From Bryoerythrophyllum caledonicum (taxonomy: Eukaryota; Streptophyta; Bryopsida; Pottiales; Pottiaceae), in NCBI GenBank assembly GCA_963971425.1, contig OZ020525.1:16126187-16190186 (forward strand): DNA of 64,000 bases. Reading direction: 5' to 3'. Below, in pieces: positions 11,402 through 23,663 of this stretch (position 1 is its first letter; every line of letters starts with the position of its first letter). The position numbers and the translations under genes were made by a program. Under the pieces are notes generated by a model that was not told where the DNA came from, ran no database searches, and worked only from the letters and a program-made list of their open reading frames with translations.

Positions 11402-14260
11402 TAGGGTAGACTCCGGTTGCGATGGGGTCGCTTATAGTCTGCTGGTGCTATTGTCTTCTTGCGTCGAGGCTGACTGCGGTCTCTAGCTGCTACCATTGTT
11501 CTCTCCCTTCGTTGCGTCTCTCTGCGGTCTCCTACTGCCACCGTTGCTTTTGAATGATGATTTGAATACTTTGGAGAGCATTATTTGAGCAATAGTCTTT
11601 GTTTTGTTTGGAAGTTGCTCTTGGTGCAGACCCCAATTTCAAAAGTTGATCCTTAATGTTGTTGGCGTGCAGGTCCCTACTCCAAGTCTGCAACATGGTC
11701 GACAACACTTTCTCGAGGTGCAGCCTCTACTAGTATTTTTGTGATGATGCTTGCTAATAAAAGTGTGTGTGGTGTAAGAACATCTAGGGTTTAGGGTGTA
11801 GAGGGCGCTAAGGATTTCAATATTAGTGCTATTGCTAGTTGATGAAGATGTAGTGTGCAAAGAATGAAAAGGAGTTTGTGAAAAATGGAGTGCATGATAA
11901 CAAGAAAGGAGAGGGAGGTTTGGAGGAATTTTATTTGATTTCTGTTGAAGCTTGCTAGAATGTTGTAGATTCCAAGTTTGTACGTTGATCCTCACTGTTG
12001 TGCAGATTTGGACGTCGGGCTGGTTTGGTGCTATGCTATAAAGCTGGTAATCAGGTTGGGCCTGATTAGACGGTGCTTGTAGACATGTGTGCAAATTGCG
12101 GGGTCGCGGACATGAAGTCTCCAATTGCAGAAGTGTTGAGCCTTTCTATTGCCTGTCTCTGCTAAGATATGGTTAGTGCTTTTTAGAACTAGATTACAGT
12201 CATAAATGTTGCGGAATGGAATTTCTGTACATGTCGATGGGAGATATTCTAAGTTTGATAATGGTAAAGAACTACTTGAACATTCACTATTCAGAGAAAG
12301 ATAAAGGGTAAGGGAGGCAAGCTTGATGAAGCGAATGTTACTGAGGTCTTTTGCCTCTTCGCATGTGCTAGATTGCGCCTCCTGTCTTCTATCCTCCTCC
12401 TGGTTAACTATTTTGTTTGTTCTTGGTTTGATCCTCACAATCTATGTTAATACGTGCTTCTTGGATGTGCATTGAGTTGAGGATGATAAGCTTGAAGGTA
12501 CAGTCGGCGTGGTTCGGGCGAGGGGCTGATATTCTTGGTTGTTGTTGTTGTTGTGTATCCTTCGTTGTTGAGGAATGCTCCAATTGCGTTACTCTACTCC
12601 TTTTGTGTCTCTCTTGCCTATTGTAGGTGTTGAGATCTCGATCTTGGGTGGGTACCGTTGCTTGTGTTTGAACGGTGCAGTGGTGCCTACTGAGTTTGTA
12701 CGCTCAGATCTAAGTGTGAGTGTGTCGAGGGAAGCAAAGACAACATTAATGCAAAACATAGTTCATACAAATAGAGTGCAACAGAGAGAAATAGAGTAAG
12801 AGGTAGCCTGAGAGGGAGCTTTATTGTCGCCGTGCAACAAAGCCAAATAAGTCTCGACTGCAATCTTGTGCGTTGGGCGCATGGGTCGGGCGAGGGGGAT
12901 TATGTGGAAGGCTACATATTTAATCTATTCCACTCCAGATCTGGGATAGAGTAGGCGTGTGAGTCAGCTAAAAGGGCCAGATCTATGCTCCAACACAATT
13001 GTTCCTTGCTTCACATCTCACATAACAAGATCTGACCGTATACACGCGTTCACAAAGCCTCTAACCCCATATCTAGAGCTAGAGCTTCACCAACATACAC
13101 ACTCTGCTTTCCAACGCCTAACCACTTCCAAAAACCAAAGCTTACGCCGACTCTCACACATGGCCAACCACCTCTTGATGTGCGAGACCTAAGGTTTTGT
13201 GACTAAGTCCCTTTCGTCCCCTCACCAGGAAACGCGAAGCTCTATTCAATGTTCATCCTTGTCGTCCTCCTGATGCCTAATGGATAAATTCAGAAGGAGG
13301 TGGTATTAGAGGACCACTTTTGTACATAATTAATTCACAATGGAAAACGTCCAACATTTAAAAAAATTCAAGAGTAATACGCATGTAATGCCTAGGTGAT
13401 ATCCGTATGGTGTCTAGGTAATACATGTGTAATGCCCATTGTATGCAAACCTCTGCAATTTGGATAAATAATCAATCTGACTACTAGGTTCCGAAACCGA
13501 CCAACGCCAAAAAAAAATTCAATTATTGTGGTTTTACTCTCTATATACTCAAGGTTATATAGTACCACTCAAATGACATTTTAAAAGTTAACAAATAAAA
13601 CCATGCTTTTATAATTTTTGGCGTAGGGGTTTCACTTTTTTTTCACACAAAGTTGGATTACTGATGGATGATGTTTTGGAATGATGGGGGCATGACTTTG
13701 TGGGTGTAGAAGTGGGGGCTTTATGGTGTGGGTGTGTGGAGTCATAAGGCCATCATAAAGGACTTGGGAATGCAGTCTTGAATGAGTTAGGTCTGGGTAA
13801 AGAGCTATCGAGGTAGTGCTTATGCTAGTGGTTACCTGCTTCCGCTCATTAATGCCATGTGAGTAGAATGTGGAGAAATTCGAATCTCGCACACTTGTGA
13901 CTAAGTTACTGTCCTTTAAATTGACCAACTAAAGTCAGGAGAACAGTGAGCAAAAGATCAGCTCAAACTGTAGACTGGTTACAGTTTTTAAATTTCAAAA
14001 AACAAATCCTTCTTGGTTTGGGTTCGAGAGTTCCGGAATGGTATTGTAATAAAAGTTCATAATTGGGTGTTTTATTTGAACTACTTGGCTCAGCATGAAT
14101 TAGAAGCACCCAGCCTTGATTTCATGAACTCAGATACCCATAGAAGTTATAAATGTCCTATATTTTGTACCTACTATGACCCTCAACACTTCATCACATT
14201 TTACACTTAGCTTGGTGATCCATGTGGTACCTATAAGGTAAACCCCCCATAACCGACAAG
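11402..14260. other. No recognisable gene; possible LINE 5' leader then AT-rich DNA
   Basis: 11.4-12.4 kb has modest GC and minus-strand open frames rich in Ser/Thr/His/Cys without family motifs; it may be the 5' leader of the LINE. 12.4-14.26 kb shows no coding signature. Around 13.37-13.45 kb lies a short ATGCCTAGGTGATATC-type sequence resembling, in reverse complement, part of the 23.6-kb minisatellite region. Confidence 0.4.
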
Positions 14261-15165
14261 TTAACCCCTAAAGGCCCATTTAATCCTTGGGGATGTTTTT
14301 CATTTTGGGCAGGTTCTTAAAGTTTGAAAACAAATAAATTTTCTTTTGAAAAATTTATATTGTCCCTGATAAGATATTTGTGGAAATATATTATTTAATT
14401 TTAATTTTAATTATTAGCCTTTAAAGCAAAATTGGGGACTTTGGGCAACTCCAAAATTTTTGCTAGAAGTTTCTATTGACATTGAGATTTTTCATACACA
14501 TAGAAAATATTAGCCTCCTTGAAGATGTCAAAAAAAATCCTTTTCTTTGAGTAAATTTTTTTTTAACCCAAGTCAAACATCTCACGCATTGTTGGGCACC
14601 CAAAGAACTCTCCTTTTCTACATTAAAACCTAGAGATCTTCATATTTTTCACTTTTTTTATTTTGACAACAACATGTGGTGAAAACCTTTGAACCGTTTT
14701 TAAACATTTAATAAATTTTAAACATATTAAGTTCACAATGAAACAAAACACGAATTGGCAATTTTTGAACCTCCACGTATTGCACACTTGTTTTAAATAT
14801 GCTACACCCCTTCTTTATCTCCAAAAATTAGTGTGTAAGGAACTAACATCATGCTTAACACAATGGTAAAGGATTAAAACCTTGTATAGTGCAAAAATTT
14901 GACACCAAGTGAAGTCAAAGTCTATTGATTCACTCAATGCAGGGAAGAAAATGAAATATTTTCTTGACTTCAAACACTATAATCTTCATATCCATGTAGT
15001 GGATTGTAGCCAAAAAATATGGTAAGTTCATATAGAATTCCTTTTTAAGAGCTTACGATTAAAAGTCCAAATTTGTACTTCAAATTAAATTTTCTCACCA
15101 CTTTTTGATAGTGGCAGTTTTGGAGTGTTTCTCGAGGGAAAATGCCTTGGGCTCTTTGGCGTTAA
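14261..15165. mobile_element. TTAA-flanked non-autonomous element (piggyBac-like MITE), copy A
   Basis: The block is bounded by TTAA at 14261-14264 and at 15162-15165. Inside these, the left end reads CCCCTAAAGGCCCA and the reverse complement of the right end reads CGCCAAAGAGCCCA. About 905 bp long with no coding frame. Its interior is the reverse complement of the element at 49027-49959, including a shared AATATGCTACACCCC core. TTAA target duplication plus a CCC-starting inverted repeat is the hallmark of piggyBac-class transposons; the assignment to that superfamily is inference, because no transposase is present. Confidence 0.7.
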
Positions 15166-16200
15166 GCAATGTGCATATATGAAGAGCAAATAAAAATTAT
15201 TCTGTCTTTTCAGTGATAGCCAATAGAATTTCAATTTCAATGCAAGTGATTTCATATTTTTCCAATGAAGATTGAGCTAGTTATGAATTTTGAAATTGTG
15301 CTGCCATGTTTAGTGGGTGGCCACCAATAGGCAGCCCCCATAAGTAATGACCAAAAGCAAGGGTTCATGACTATAAACAAACCTCCATTTGGAAGTGAAT
15401 GGATGGTATTGGGATGAAGTGATTTGAATATACCCCAATTTTATAGGCATTGGTTAGGAGGAGTTTCCTTGGTAAGGGTCACTCTCCACACTATCCGAGG
15501 TCCTAGGATGGAAGGCAAGAATTTGGACATTCAGTTGGAGAGTATAGCGAATTGGTATTAGTTGGTATTCTAGTAAGAGCCAAGCTCTAAAAATAATGAA
15601 TTTTTATTATACCATGATAAACTAATATCTTTAGTTTAGCAACAAGTATTTAAAGAGAATCTTCCAATATCCATATAGTAAAATTATGGTAGAAATTGAA
15701 GTTCTATCATGTTTTGAAAATAAGCATGGAAAAACATGTCTATATTCATTGTAATAAAGTTATTTGTTAAATATAGAAACTCTTATATATATTCTTTTGA
15801 AAGGTAATTTTAGCTACTGTTCAGAAAGAAAAAAGAGAGATCATGAACCATGATTATTTCTCTATCTTCCTCCTTAATAGCTTATTGGAGAATGAATTCA
15901 AACTATTTAGTGATAAAAAAATGAGAAAGAGATCATAAGCTCATGGTCTCTTTGCCTCACTTTTACAAATTTAACTCTAACGTGTATGAAATAGAGGAAT
16001 GTTGTCTTGTGAGCGCTAAATGGTGGGAAGTGAACATTGAACAATCAAATTTAGGGTTTAGGATTTATATTTTAGGGTTTATGCTTTAGTAATAGACCAC
16101 ACATTCATATAAAACAAATTATTTTTTTAATTCTAATTTTGTTAGTACTCACTGCTTACTGCTCATTCAAAACATTGCAATTCCAGACCCATGTGAGGGC
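15166..16200. other. AT-rich spacer upstream of the 5-phosphatase gene
   Basis: No coding or RNA gene is recognised. Short GTGAGC/AGTGAAC-like sequence near 16.0 kb and ACTCACTGCTTACTGCTCA near 16.15 kb belong to a dispersed motif also seen at 23.16, 27.36 and 56.24 kb. Confidence 0.45.
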
Positions 16201-17531
16201 CTTTCATGACTAAACAATTTTCCAAACCCAAAAAGGAAAGAGGAGGAAAAAGAAACGGCGAAGAAAGAAAAAGAAACGGTGGCGAGGAAAAGGAAAATGA
16301 GAGGAATCCCGACGACGAAGGAGCGGGCAGCCACGAGAGAAAGAAAAAAATACAAGCCATCGTCGTCGTCTCCTGGAAAAAAGTTGGTGTGTTGCGTAGC
16401 TCGCCTGGAGTCTCGCCATCGCCACCACCAGATCCATACCTCCATTACGTCTCCCGGGGAGCTCCGCGGCGCCTCCGCGCCCCGCCCGCCTCCTCCCCTC
16501 GCCCACACCTCTCCATCGATCCCTCGCGCGCCGCCTCTGGTGCACCACCGCCGGAGCTAAGTAGCGTCGAAGCGCGCCAGGCTGGCACCGCGGCTCCCAC
16601 ACGCCAGCGGCGGGCGTTGCTTGGATCCGGCGTTGTTTGCGCTTCACTCCGTGGATCCGTGGCTGCGCAACTAGTCTCCTCCTCTCTCTCCTGGTTAGCC
16701 ATATTCCTCCCCCGCTCTCGTGGGGAGAGTGCTAGCATCGACGTCGTTTGAGATTGGGCGAGTACTAGCTTCGGTTGCGTGGTCTGTGGAGTGTGTGAGT
16801 GGAAGCGTGCAGTGTTTGGAAGAGAATTCAGTAGATAAAGCAATCGACTGTGAATCTGACAACCTGGGTGAGATTGGGCTTTTCGGTTGCAGGGTGTGGA
16901 GCTTTCTACGAGAGTTTTAGCATCTGATCGTCGTGTTTCCGAGAGTTTGAGATCTTGGTTGTGAGGACACTTTCCGAGGGATGCATTTTTCTGTTGTGCG
17001 TTTCTCTTCCTCCAGCGCTCCTGCGAATTGCATCCTGTGTGTCCTTAGTGTGAGGATTGACGGTCTGTGAAGACAGTGTTGGAGGTGAAGAGAGGTGATT
17101 CGGTAGCTTCACTAGTTGGCTTTAGGTGTAATTTTAGCAAGGATGCTGCCATGCGAAAAGGACATCATAGACTTGGAACAGCCTGGACGAATCGGAGTCT
17201 CAAAATACTAGTCGTGAGTGAGGCGCTTCTGCAGCGGCAGCAATTTTGAATTGGGTAGACCTTTTGAAGCAGGGGTTCAGGTAACACACAGATCCTTCTT
17301 CTATCGCCTGTTTGCTGTGTATTAGAAACTCTTATGGCTTTCTTCAGATTGGTTAGTTACTTTGAAGCAATGTCAGTCGGCGTCGGAAGATCAATTAGGC
17401 GAGGGTGGGATTCTCGGATGATGGCTTAAACCGTTGTTTGTTGCTACGACGGAGATGTCACAAGGTGTTTTAGGAGCCTGGCAATTGCAGGCACTTTACT
17501 GATGCTCTTTTTACTAGTTGCAGGTTGTGAG
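16201..17531 (+). promoter_or_regulatory. Promoter / 5' leader of the 5-phosphatase gene, with leader intron
   Basis: Base composition changes sharply from AT-rich to GC-rich and purine-rich at about 16.2 kb, as expected at a plant promoter and transcription start. A donor CAG|GTAACA near 17280 and an acceptor TTGCAG ending at 17523 suggest a leader intron of about 240 bp. Joining these leaves an in-frame TGA just upstream of the chosen ATG, which supports translation from 17532. A 181-codon frame at 16206-16751 looks like a composition artefact of the leader. Confidence 0.5.
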
Positions 17532-20500
17532 ATGGAGCGGTCTAATTCAATGCAAGACAGGCAACCAGAGGTAGGTTGTTCCTGGTTCGAGAGAGCAACA
17601 TACTTATCTTTCTGCTATCAAGAGGCATGTAGTATTTTCTAGTGCTTGCTTGATTAATGTTCTGTAGAGCTAGAGCGGTGGATTAGTGAATTTGCAAAGA
17701 TGCCAATTCGTAACCCTAATAATGGCGCAATTAGCAATGGGATGATTTCTTAGTGCCCCGTTAACACACGGTTTGATTCTGTATCTTGATCCCCTTAACA
17801 TATATGTATTGTGATCCTTGCAGTCGTGGCCTCAGCTATTGCTCAAGAAGTGGCTCAGCTTTAAAGAGACCGGAGACGACTTTGACCGAGACAGTTTCCC
17901 GAATGCTGAAGAGTTTAGTGAATCAGAAGAGTTTGACGATAGCGATGGTAAGCTTCAGGAATTGTTTGCCCGGATGAACTTGTTCAACAGCTACTAGCAT
18001 TATTATGTGACTGCCACCACTTTGAAGCTGCTCTCACACTTGCATCTAATGCCACCATGTCTACTGTAACTTCCTGTTAGGTGTTGAAGGGTCTGGCGAT
18101 GAGGATACAAGTAGGGTCCTGACTGAATCGGACCCTGACACAGACACCTCACCAAATGCAGGTCAAAATTCTCTCTAGAAATACCAGCATTATCGGATAA
18201 TGTTATGTCAAATTGCAGGAAAGGATTTCAGTATCTAATTAATCATTACTTGGCTTGATGAAGTTGCATTTTACCTTGCTCACAGACTCACAACAGAAGA
18301 ACCCGCTTTTGAGAGCGCCATCCGAGATTCTCCGCGAGCAATTTGTGGTGAACAACGAATATAAGTAAGTTTGTGATAGACTTTTGCATTTTGTCAACTT
18401 GTCCGGAATCTGGTCATTGTGAGTCATATTTTTCTCACATTCTGATAATAGACGAAGTCCACATAATTTAGGATTTTCTTTTCGCTTCCCTTAACGAAGT
18501 GTTGTATTGTTGCAGGATCGCAGTTGGGACCTGGAATGTTGGAGGGTTGCTTCCTCCAGATGACGTCGATCTAGACGGATTCCTAGACTCCTCTGACCCT
18601 GCAGACATCTACGTACTAGGGTAAGCGTTTCGGATCCATCAATTGACCTTTCATGATGCGTTCAACAGAGAGCTTGTTCTGACCGTTCCTTTTTGTGGAT
18701 GAATCTTTTCAGGTTTCAAGAGATTGTGCCCCTGAGTATCAGTAACGTGTTGTGTGTGGAAGACGACGCCCCCACGGTGACATGGGACGGCCTGATCCGG
18801 CAGGCTCTCAACACCAGGGTCAAGTGCTGCGAGAGAAGGCCCCACAGAAGCCGCAGCATGCTAGCAGAGAGAGACGCCGTTGTCGATGTCCCTGAAGTCT
18901 CCGACGTGCACGGTTTGATGAGTACAATCGTCTCCGAAGACGCCGTCGAGTCCTCTCTGCTCCACCACCACAAAGTTCCACCTTCCAGGGCAAGAAGATC
19001 GCGGAGCGTGGACCAGACTACTGTGAAGGAACTGACTAAGAACGTCAAAACTGCAGAAGACTGGCTCTGCGAGGCGAACATGCCCGATGACGATGATGTC
19101 ACCGAAGAAGAGACGCCGCTGGAGAATGACACCTCCCGAAGCATTAAGCACTCTCGTAGCCAGTATTGCCGAGTTGCAAGCAGGCAGATGGTCGGAATCT
19201 TCATCTCGGTTTGGGTGCGCTCAGACCTGCGACGTTATGTCAGCAACGTGAAAGTCAGCGTTGTCGGTTGCGGGATCCTGAATTTTCTGAGAAACAAGGT
19301 ATGTTGTTTGTCCATTCCCCTTGAAATCAACTCTTTATGGACTTGAATCAGTGATGGATTGATTGGTTGCTCTTGTGCAGGGTGCGGTTTCTGTGAGTAT
19401 GTCTCTTCACCAGACCAGTTTCTGCTTTGTGTGCACACACTTGACGTCTGGGCATAAGGAAGGCGATGAACTTCGCCGGAATGCCGATGTCGCTGACGTG
19501 CTCCGCCGCAGCTCGTTCCCTAGATTGGTGAAGCTCTCAGGAATGCAGCTCCCAGAAACAATCATGGCACACGAGTAAGCAAGCATAGCCTTTTGTTACT
19601 GTCTCATGGAATGTCTTACTGATCCTTCTTGTGAGCATGGTATGCTTTTGACGAGACTATCTCTAATTTCTCAACCTGACTTGCAGTCGTATTATTTGGT
19701 TGGGAGACTTGAACTACCGGATTGACCTGCCGGACGATGAGACATGGGCGTTAGTCAACCAAAGTGACTGGAAGAGTCTGCTTCCTAGAGACCAGGTAAT
19801 ACCATTTGTCAACGCTTAATGTTGTCCTGTTTTCTGACAACCTACAATTGACGTGAGCTTCTGAAGCTGACTTGTGTGGAAAATTAACCAAGTTTCTTGG
19901 CTGATTGACTCATGCAGCTGAAAGTAGAGAGAGACAGGGGGCGTGTCTTCCAGGGCTGGCATGAGTGTGCTATAAATTTCCCACCCACATACAAGTTTGT
20001 GGTGGAATCTGACGAATATTTTGGCGAAATTACTTTCGAAGGGGATAAGCGGCGCACTCCTGCATGGTATTAAAGACAGAGCAGAGCCTCTACTGTATTC
20101 AGAAGCTGTCTTCATCATGGTGTGCTCATTGAATTTCGTGTTGTGTTTTCCAGGTGCGACCGGATATTATTCCACGGAAGGGGTCTGCGACAGTTGAGCT
20201 ACTTGATGGTGGAAGCGAAGCTCTCCGACCATCGACCCGTGATTGCAAGGTTCGTCGCGGATGTGGAGTCTGTCAGCGGTCGCAAGCTCAGAAGAGCTTG
20301 CAATGATGCTAAAGTGGACGTTGAGGAGCTCTTGCCTCGACCCATTCCAGTTCACGCCGTAAATCACAAGTCAGAGGTAAATTGGATTGTCATTTCTTCA
20401 TTCAACAATTCTTTCATCTAGCACTTCTGGCAAATCTCATTCGCTTCCCCCATCTGGCTTTTTACAGGATATTGAACGTTCTGGCGAACACTGTCGCAAA

Positions 20501-20533
20501 ACACGCCAGGCTACCAGCAGAGTCATTTTTTAG
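17532..20533 (+). CDS. Type I inositol polyphosphate 5-phosphatase (11 coding exons)
   Basis: Exons by GT-AG rule and frame: 17532-17570, 17824-17947, 18081-18161, 18286-18364, 18516-18620, 18713-19298, 19381-19574, 19687-19795, 19918-20066, 20154-20376 and 20468-20533. They join to 585 codons without a stop (584 residues), close to the usual plant type I length. The N-terminus has the plant [11 protein letters not shown] motif after 13 residues. The catalytic domain shows GTWNVGG (Asn115), GFQEIVPL (Glu146), [13 protein letters not shown] (His358), [11 protein letters not shown] (Asp410, Asn412), WCDRILF (489-495) and LSDHRPV (Asp514, His515). All expected metal and catalytic residues are present. 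A Ser/Arg/Asp-rich insert (about 170-310) sits between the Glu motif and the core, as in plant type I enzymes. The enzyme removes the 5-phosphate from Ins(1,4,5)P3 or Ins(1,3,4,5)P4 and so ends calcium-linked signalling; exact substrate choice cannot be read here. No signal peptide or membrane segment is evident. Confidence 0.93.
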
Positions 20534-20950
20534 TGCAATTTCAACAGGCTTGCCTCAGGTGCAAGCGTATTGAAGGATATGGCTCTATTCTTCAGCGTTT
20601 GGTTGAACCGTGGTCAATTCTTTTGAAGGTATGGTTGAATCATTATGAGCTTCTGATTGTTATGCTTACATATAATCTTTCAAAGTGAGGAGTTCTTTAT
20701 GATTTACACCAAGATGTATTGTTCTTGGATGCAGGATGCGGTGGCGGGAGCTGTGCCCAACTAGGTGTTGTGTAGTTTTATGACAGGTATATGTATATTA
20801 TTACAATGAAACTGGCCCCATGTGGGTTACTATATTAACGATGGAGAGCCAGCAAGGCGGTCCATTTGTAGCATAGTTCGGGATTCACCTTTGTCATCGC
20901 ACTTTTCCAACATAGTATGAGCTTAGATACATAGCAGGTCCCAAATTCGA
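20534..20950 (+). other. 3' untranslated region of the 5-phosphatase gene
   Basis: Sequence after the TAG remains less AT-rich than the spacer. A donor AAG|GTATGG at 20629 and an acceptor ATGCAG ending at 20734 could define a 106-bp intron in the 3' leader. The end point is approximate because no clear polyadenylation signal was fixed. Confidence 0.35.
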
Positions 20951-21068
20951 CTTGTGCCTACTTAGATTAGATCTTCATTACCTCTGTAATAATATCTTTG
21001 CTGAGCCAAGAACTTGTTCAGTTCTGCTCACGCGACCTGAGTATGCGCAAGAGTGGGCTCATGTCTAC

Positions 21069-21160
21069 ACTCATCCCTCCCCTAAGTTTACAGTCATCCC
21101 TCCCCTAAGTTTACAGTCATCCCTCCCCTAAGTTTACAGTCATCCCTCCCCTAAATTATA
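21069..21160. repeat. 23-bp tandem repeat, four units
   Basis: Four consecutive 23-bp units share the core CATCCCTCCCCTAA, followed by GTTTAC in the first three; the last unit diverges at its end. It lies downstream of the 5-phosphatase 3' region. Confidence 0.9.
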
Positions 21161-21196
21161 ATGCCGCTAACTTATAACCACTGCTAACGGTTTCAC

Positions 21197-21235
21197 CACA
21201 GCCTCCCTCCACAGCCTCCCTCCACAGCCTCCCTC
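21197..21235. repeat. 13-bp tandem repeat, three units
   Basis: CACAGCCTCCCTC is repeated three times head to tail, close to the 23-bp array, which is also rich in CCCTC. Confidence 0.9.
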
Positions 21236-21974
21236 AACCTCACTGCACCTCTAAGGTAGAATGATGGCTGCGCCTCTAAACAGTGCGAGTGGATGAAGGT
21301 GCAATAAACAGTACGAGTGGAGTTACCAACCATCTACTAAATCCACTACCAACTTTTAACCTCTGTAACATTCTTACCACCTTCATTTACCGGTGCCATA
21401 TATAGCTATAACTTGTAGGACGGATGAGTGTATTTCATGTAAGTTTACCTCCCAATAGATTTGGTGGATGGCATGTGTAGAGATGATTATGTCCGAGGAA
21501 TGGAAAAGATTTTGAAAAACAAATCTACACATTTGTTCCCATCTCTACTTCAAAGTGATTCTAGATATTGAAATCACTTAGAGCTAGGTTTGATACAATT
21601 CGAAATGGAAAGAAAAGATGAATATCCTATTCAAACTTACCACGGCTTATTATTTAACTCCAAATTCCCCGAATACAAGTGATTGTTGTTTAAGCTTGTC
21701 TTCAAAGAATGCACAAAAATTATTTTTGTCATCCTAAAACTTCAATATCCAAATTTGCAAATTTCAAACCTCTATGTTCTCTATGTGAAACCATGATAAA
21801 TTAGCTCAATCCAAAATATTCTTTCAATGTAAGAGTTTAAGGTTGTATCTTGGAAAAAGTAAATTGCACAGGACCTCTAGAAAGAGGTTTCAAGGAACAA
21901 AATATTAGGTTTTAGATAAGGAAAAAAAGAAGGAGAACTGTAGTCCTTGAAGGGGGCCGGCGTGGATAAAGTAT

Positions 21975-22870
21975 ATGTTTGTTCCACCATGAAGTCTATG
22001 TCCACTAGACAAAGATTAGTGGTATGGAACTACTTCACCGTCTTGAGGGTTGGCACTATGTAACAAGTAACAAGAAATAAAAAACACTAGGGACAAGATA
22101 CACAAGATCAATGGTACTTGTATTAGGTTTATGGTGTCAAAAAGTTTTATGGATTATTTTGTAATTCTAAGAGGGGTTGGTTGTTTTTGCATTTTCTTCT
22201 ATGTAGAAATATAGAGCACCAACTTTGATGACAATAAGGGGATCCACCTTCCAACCAAGTGTAGAAATGTCATTAATAAGTGGTTGGTATTTTTTTTTCA
22301 ATAGCAGCAAGTCAAAAATCTATCATTGCAATATTTGAATTCAATGAATTGGATGGTTAGACTTGTGTCTATGTGGTCTGGTAGGGGGTCTATGCATAGT
22401 ATGTCTTGCTTAAATCTAGCATAATGGTGACATCTTTGGGTGCCGCATGTGCATGGTAGTAGTTACTGAGGGACCGTGTTTTCTTATGGATTATTATTGA
22501 AGGTTCCAGCATTCATGAGTATGAAACATCGAGATTTATTTGAGGATACAAGTAACTTTCGAATTTCTCAAACCTCTTTATTGTGTCTATTGACAATTAT
22601 GAAATGCATGTGATGATTTTTGGCATTTAAGTAGTACGTGGAGCCATGTGTTTGGGTCCGTAGTGGTGCATATTGGACATGATACGGATGAAATTTTTTC
22701 TATTCCAATGAAAAGTTGTTTGCGGGCATTTCCCATATATTGTCCCGTGCACAAGTTGTTTGTGAATATGTGATTATAGGGTTCGTCCAAAATTTTGTGG
22801 AGAGTTCATAGTCAATATCTTTATGGCCGGTCCATTTTTCAAAGTTGATGGAGAAATACAATTTTTTAAA
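21975..22870 (-). mobile_element. Truncated 3' end of the same LINE family
   Basis: The minus-strand frame at 22790-22587 reads MGNARKQLF, CPIC and DTWLHVLL-CQ, matching the C-terminal zinc region of the LINE at 2804-3190. Similarity continues through the 3' part: GTATGGAACTACT and CACTATGTAAC occur in both copies (about 22.02-22.07 and 2.32-2.36 kb). The copy is cut off at about 22.87 kb before RNase H, as expected for incomplete reverse transcription. It has diverged considerably, so both copies are old. Confidence 0.75.
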
Positions 22871-23608
22871 ACCATGACAAATTATGGATTAAGGGTTCCT
22901 TGATAGTTGAAATGAGGGTATAACATGAATACCCCTCTTTATTGGAGAGTAGAGTCATATTTGATATCAATGCAAACATGCCCATTGTGGCAGCCATGAC
23001 CACACAACATTGAGCATGACACCACCCTTTGTATCCGGCATGCCAATGCCATCCCGGTCTACCGTCACGGTGGATCTCCAATAGTACCAAAGACGGTACC
23101 AGATGATGAACATGTTAACCCTAGAACGACAGAGCCTCAACAACGCTATCTTTTGAGTGGTGAGCAGCGAGCGGTGAACAATTTTTTTGAAAACTAGAAA
23201 AAAATGGCAATTTTTATTTGAAATTTGAAATTTCGAAACAACTACAGATGTAGGACACAAGTTTTGAAAAAATTACTAATTTAAAAAAGCACCCTATGAC
23301 TGTGGACACTGTTGTTCGTTTTTTTGGCCTACCTCTCTACTCGTGCTTGAGTTATAACCATTTTCTATTTCTATTTTTTTAATTATCTACATTTATAGAA
23401 GGCATATTCGTAGTCTAAGAAGAGTTTATGATTTGCAATTGAGAGTGTTGTGCTAATATATTGCACTATATTGGTTTAGCGTTGGTTGAATTAATTCTTT
23501 ATTAATATCGCACTCATTTGGACACATTGGGTATCAATGGCTATGACAAAGGTATTATGAGGGTATTGAAGAGGTTTCAAATGGATATTACCATAGCATT
23601 ACATGGGT

Positions 23609-23663
23609 ATCACATGGGCATCACATGGGCATCACATGGGCATCACATGGGCATCACATGGGT
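23609..23663. repeat. 11-bp minisatellite, five units
   Basis: ATCACATGGGC is repeated four times and followed by a fifth unit ending in T. Flanking half units (ACATGGGT) precede it. Confidence 0.95.

Noticed and set aside
16060..16090. TTAGGGTTTA-like sequence as an interstitial telomere
   Set aside because: Only two or three imperfect units; too short to call telomeric.
16206..16751. 181-codon frame upstream of the 5-phosphatase
   Set aside because: Composition-driven Lys/Glu/Arg then Pro/Ser-rich peptide in a likely leader; no motif, and frames are open on both strands.
23609..23663. Possible CRISPR-like array
   Set aside because: Units are 11 bp with no spacers, in a plant nuclear context; it is a minisatellite.
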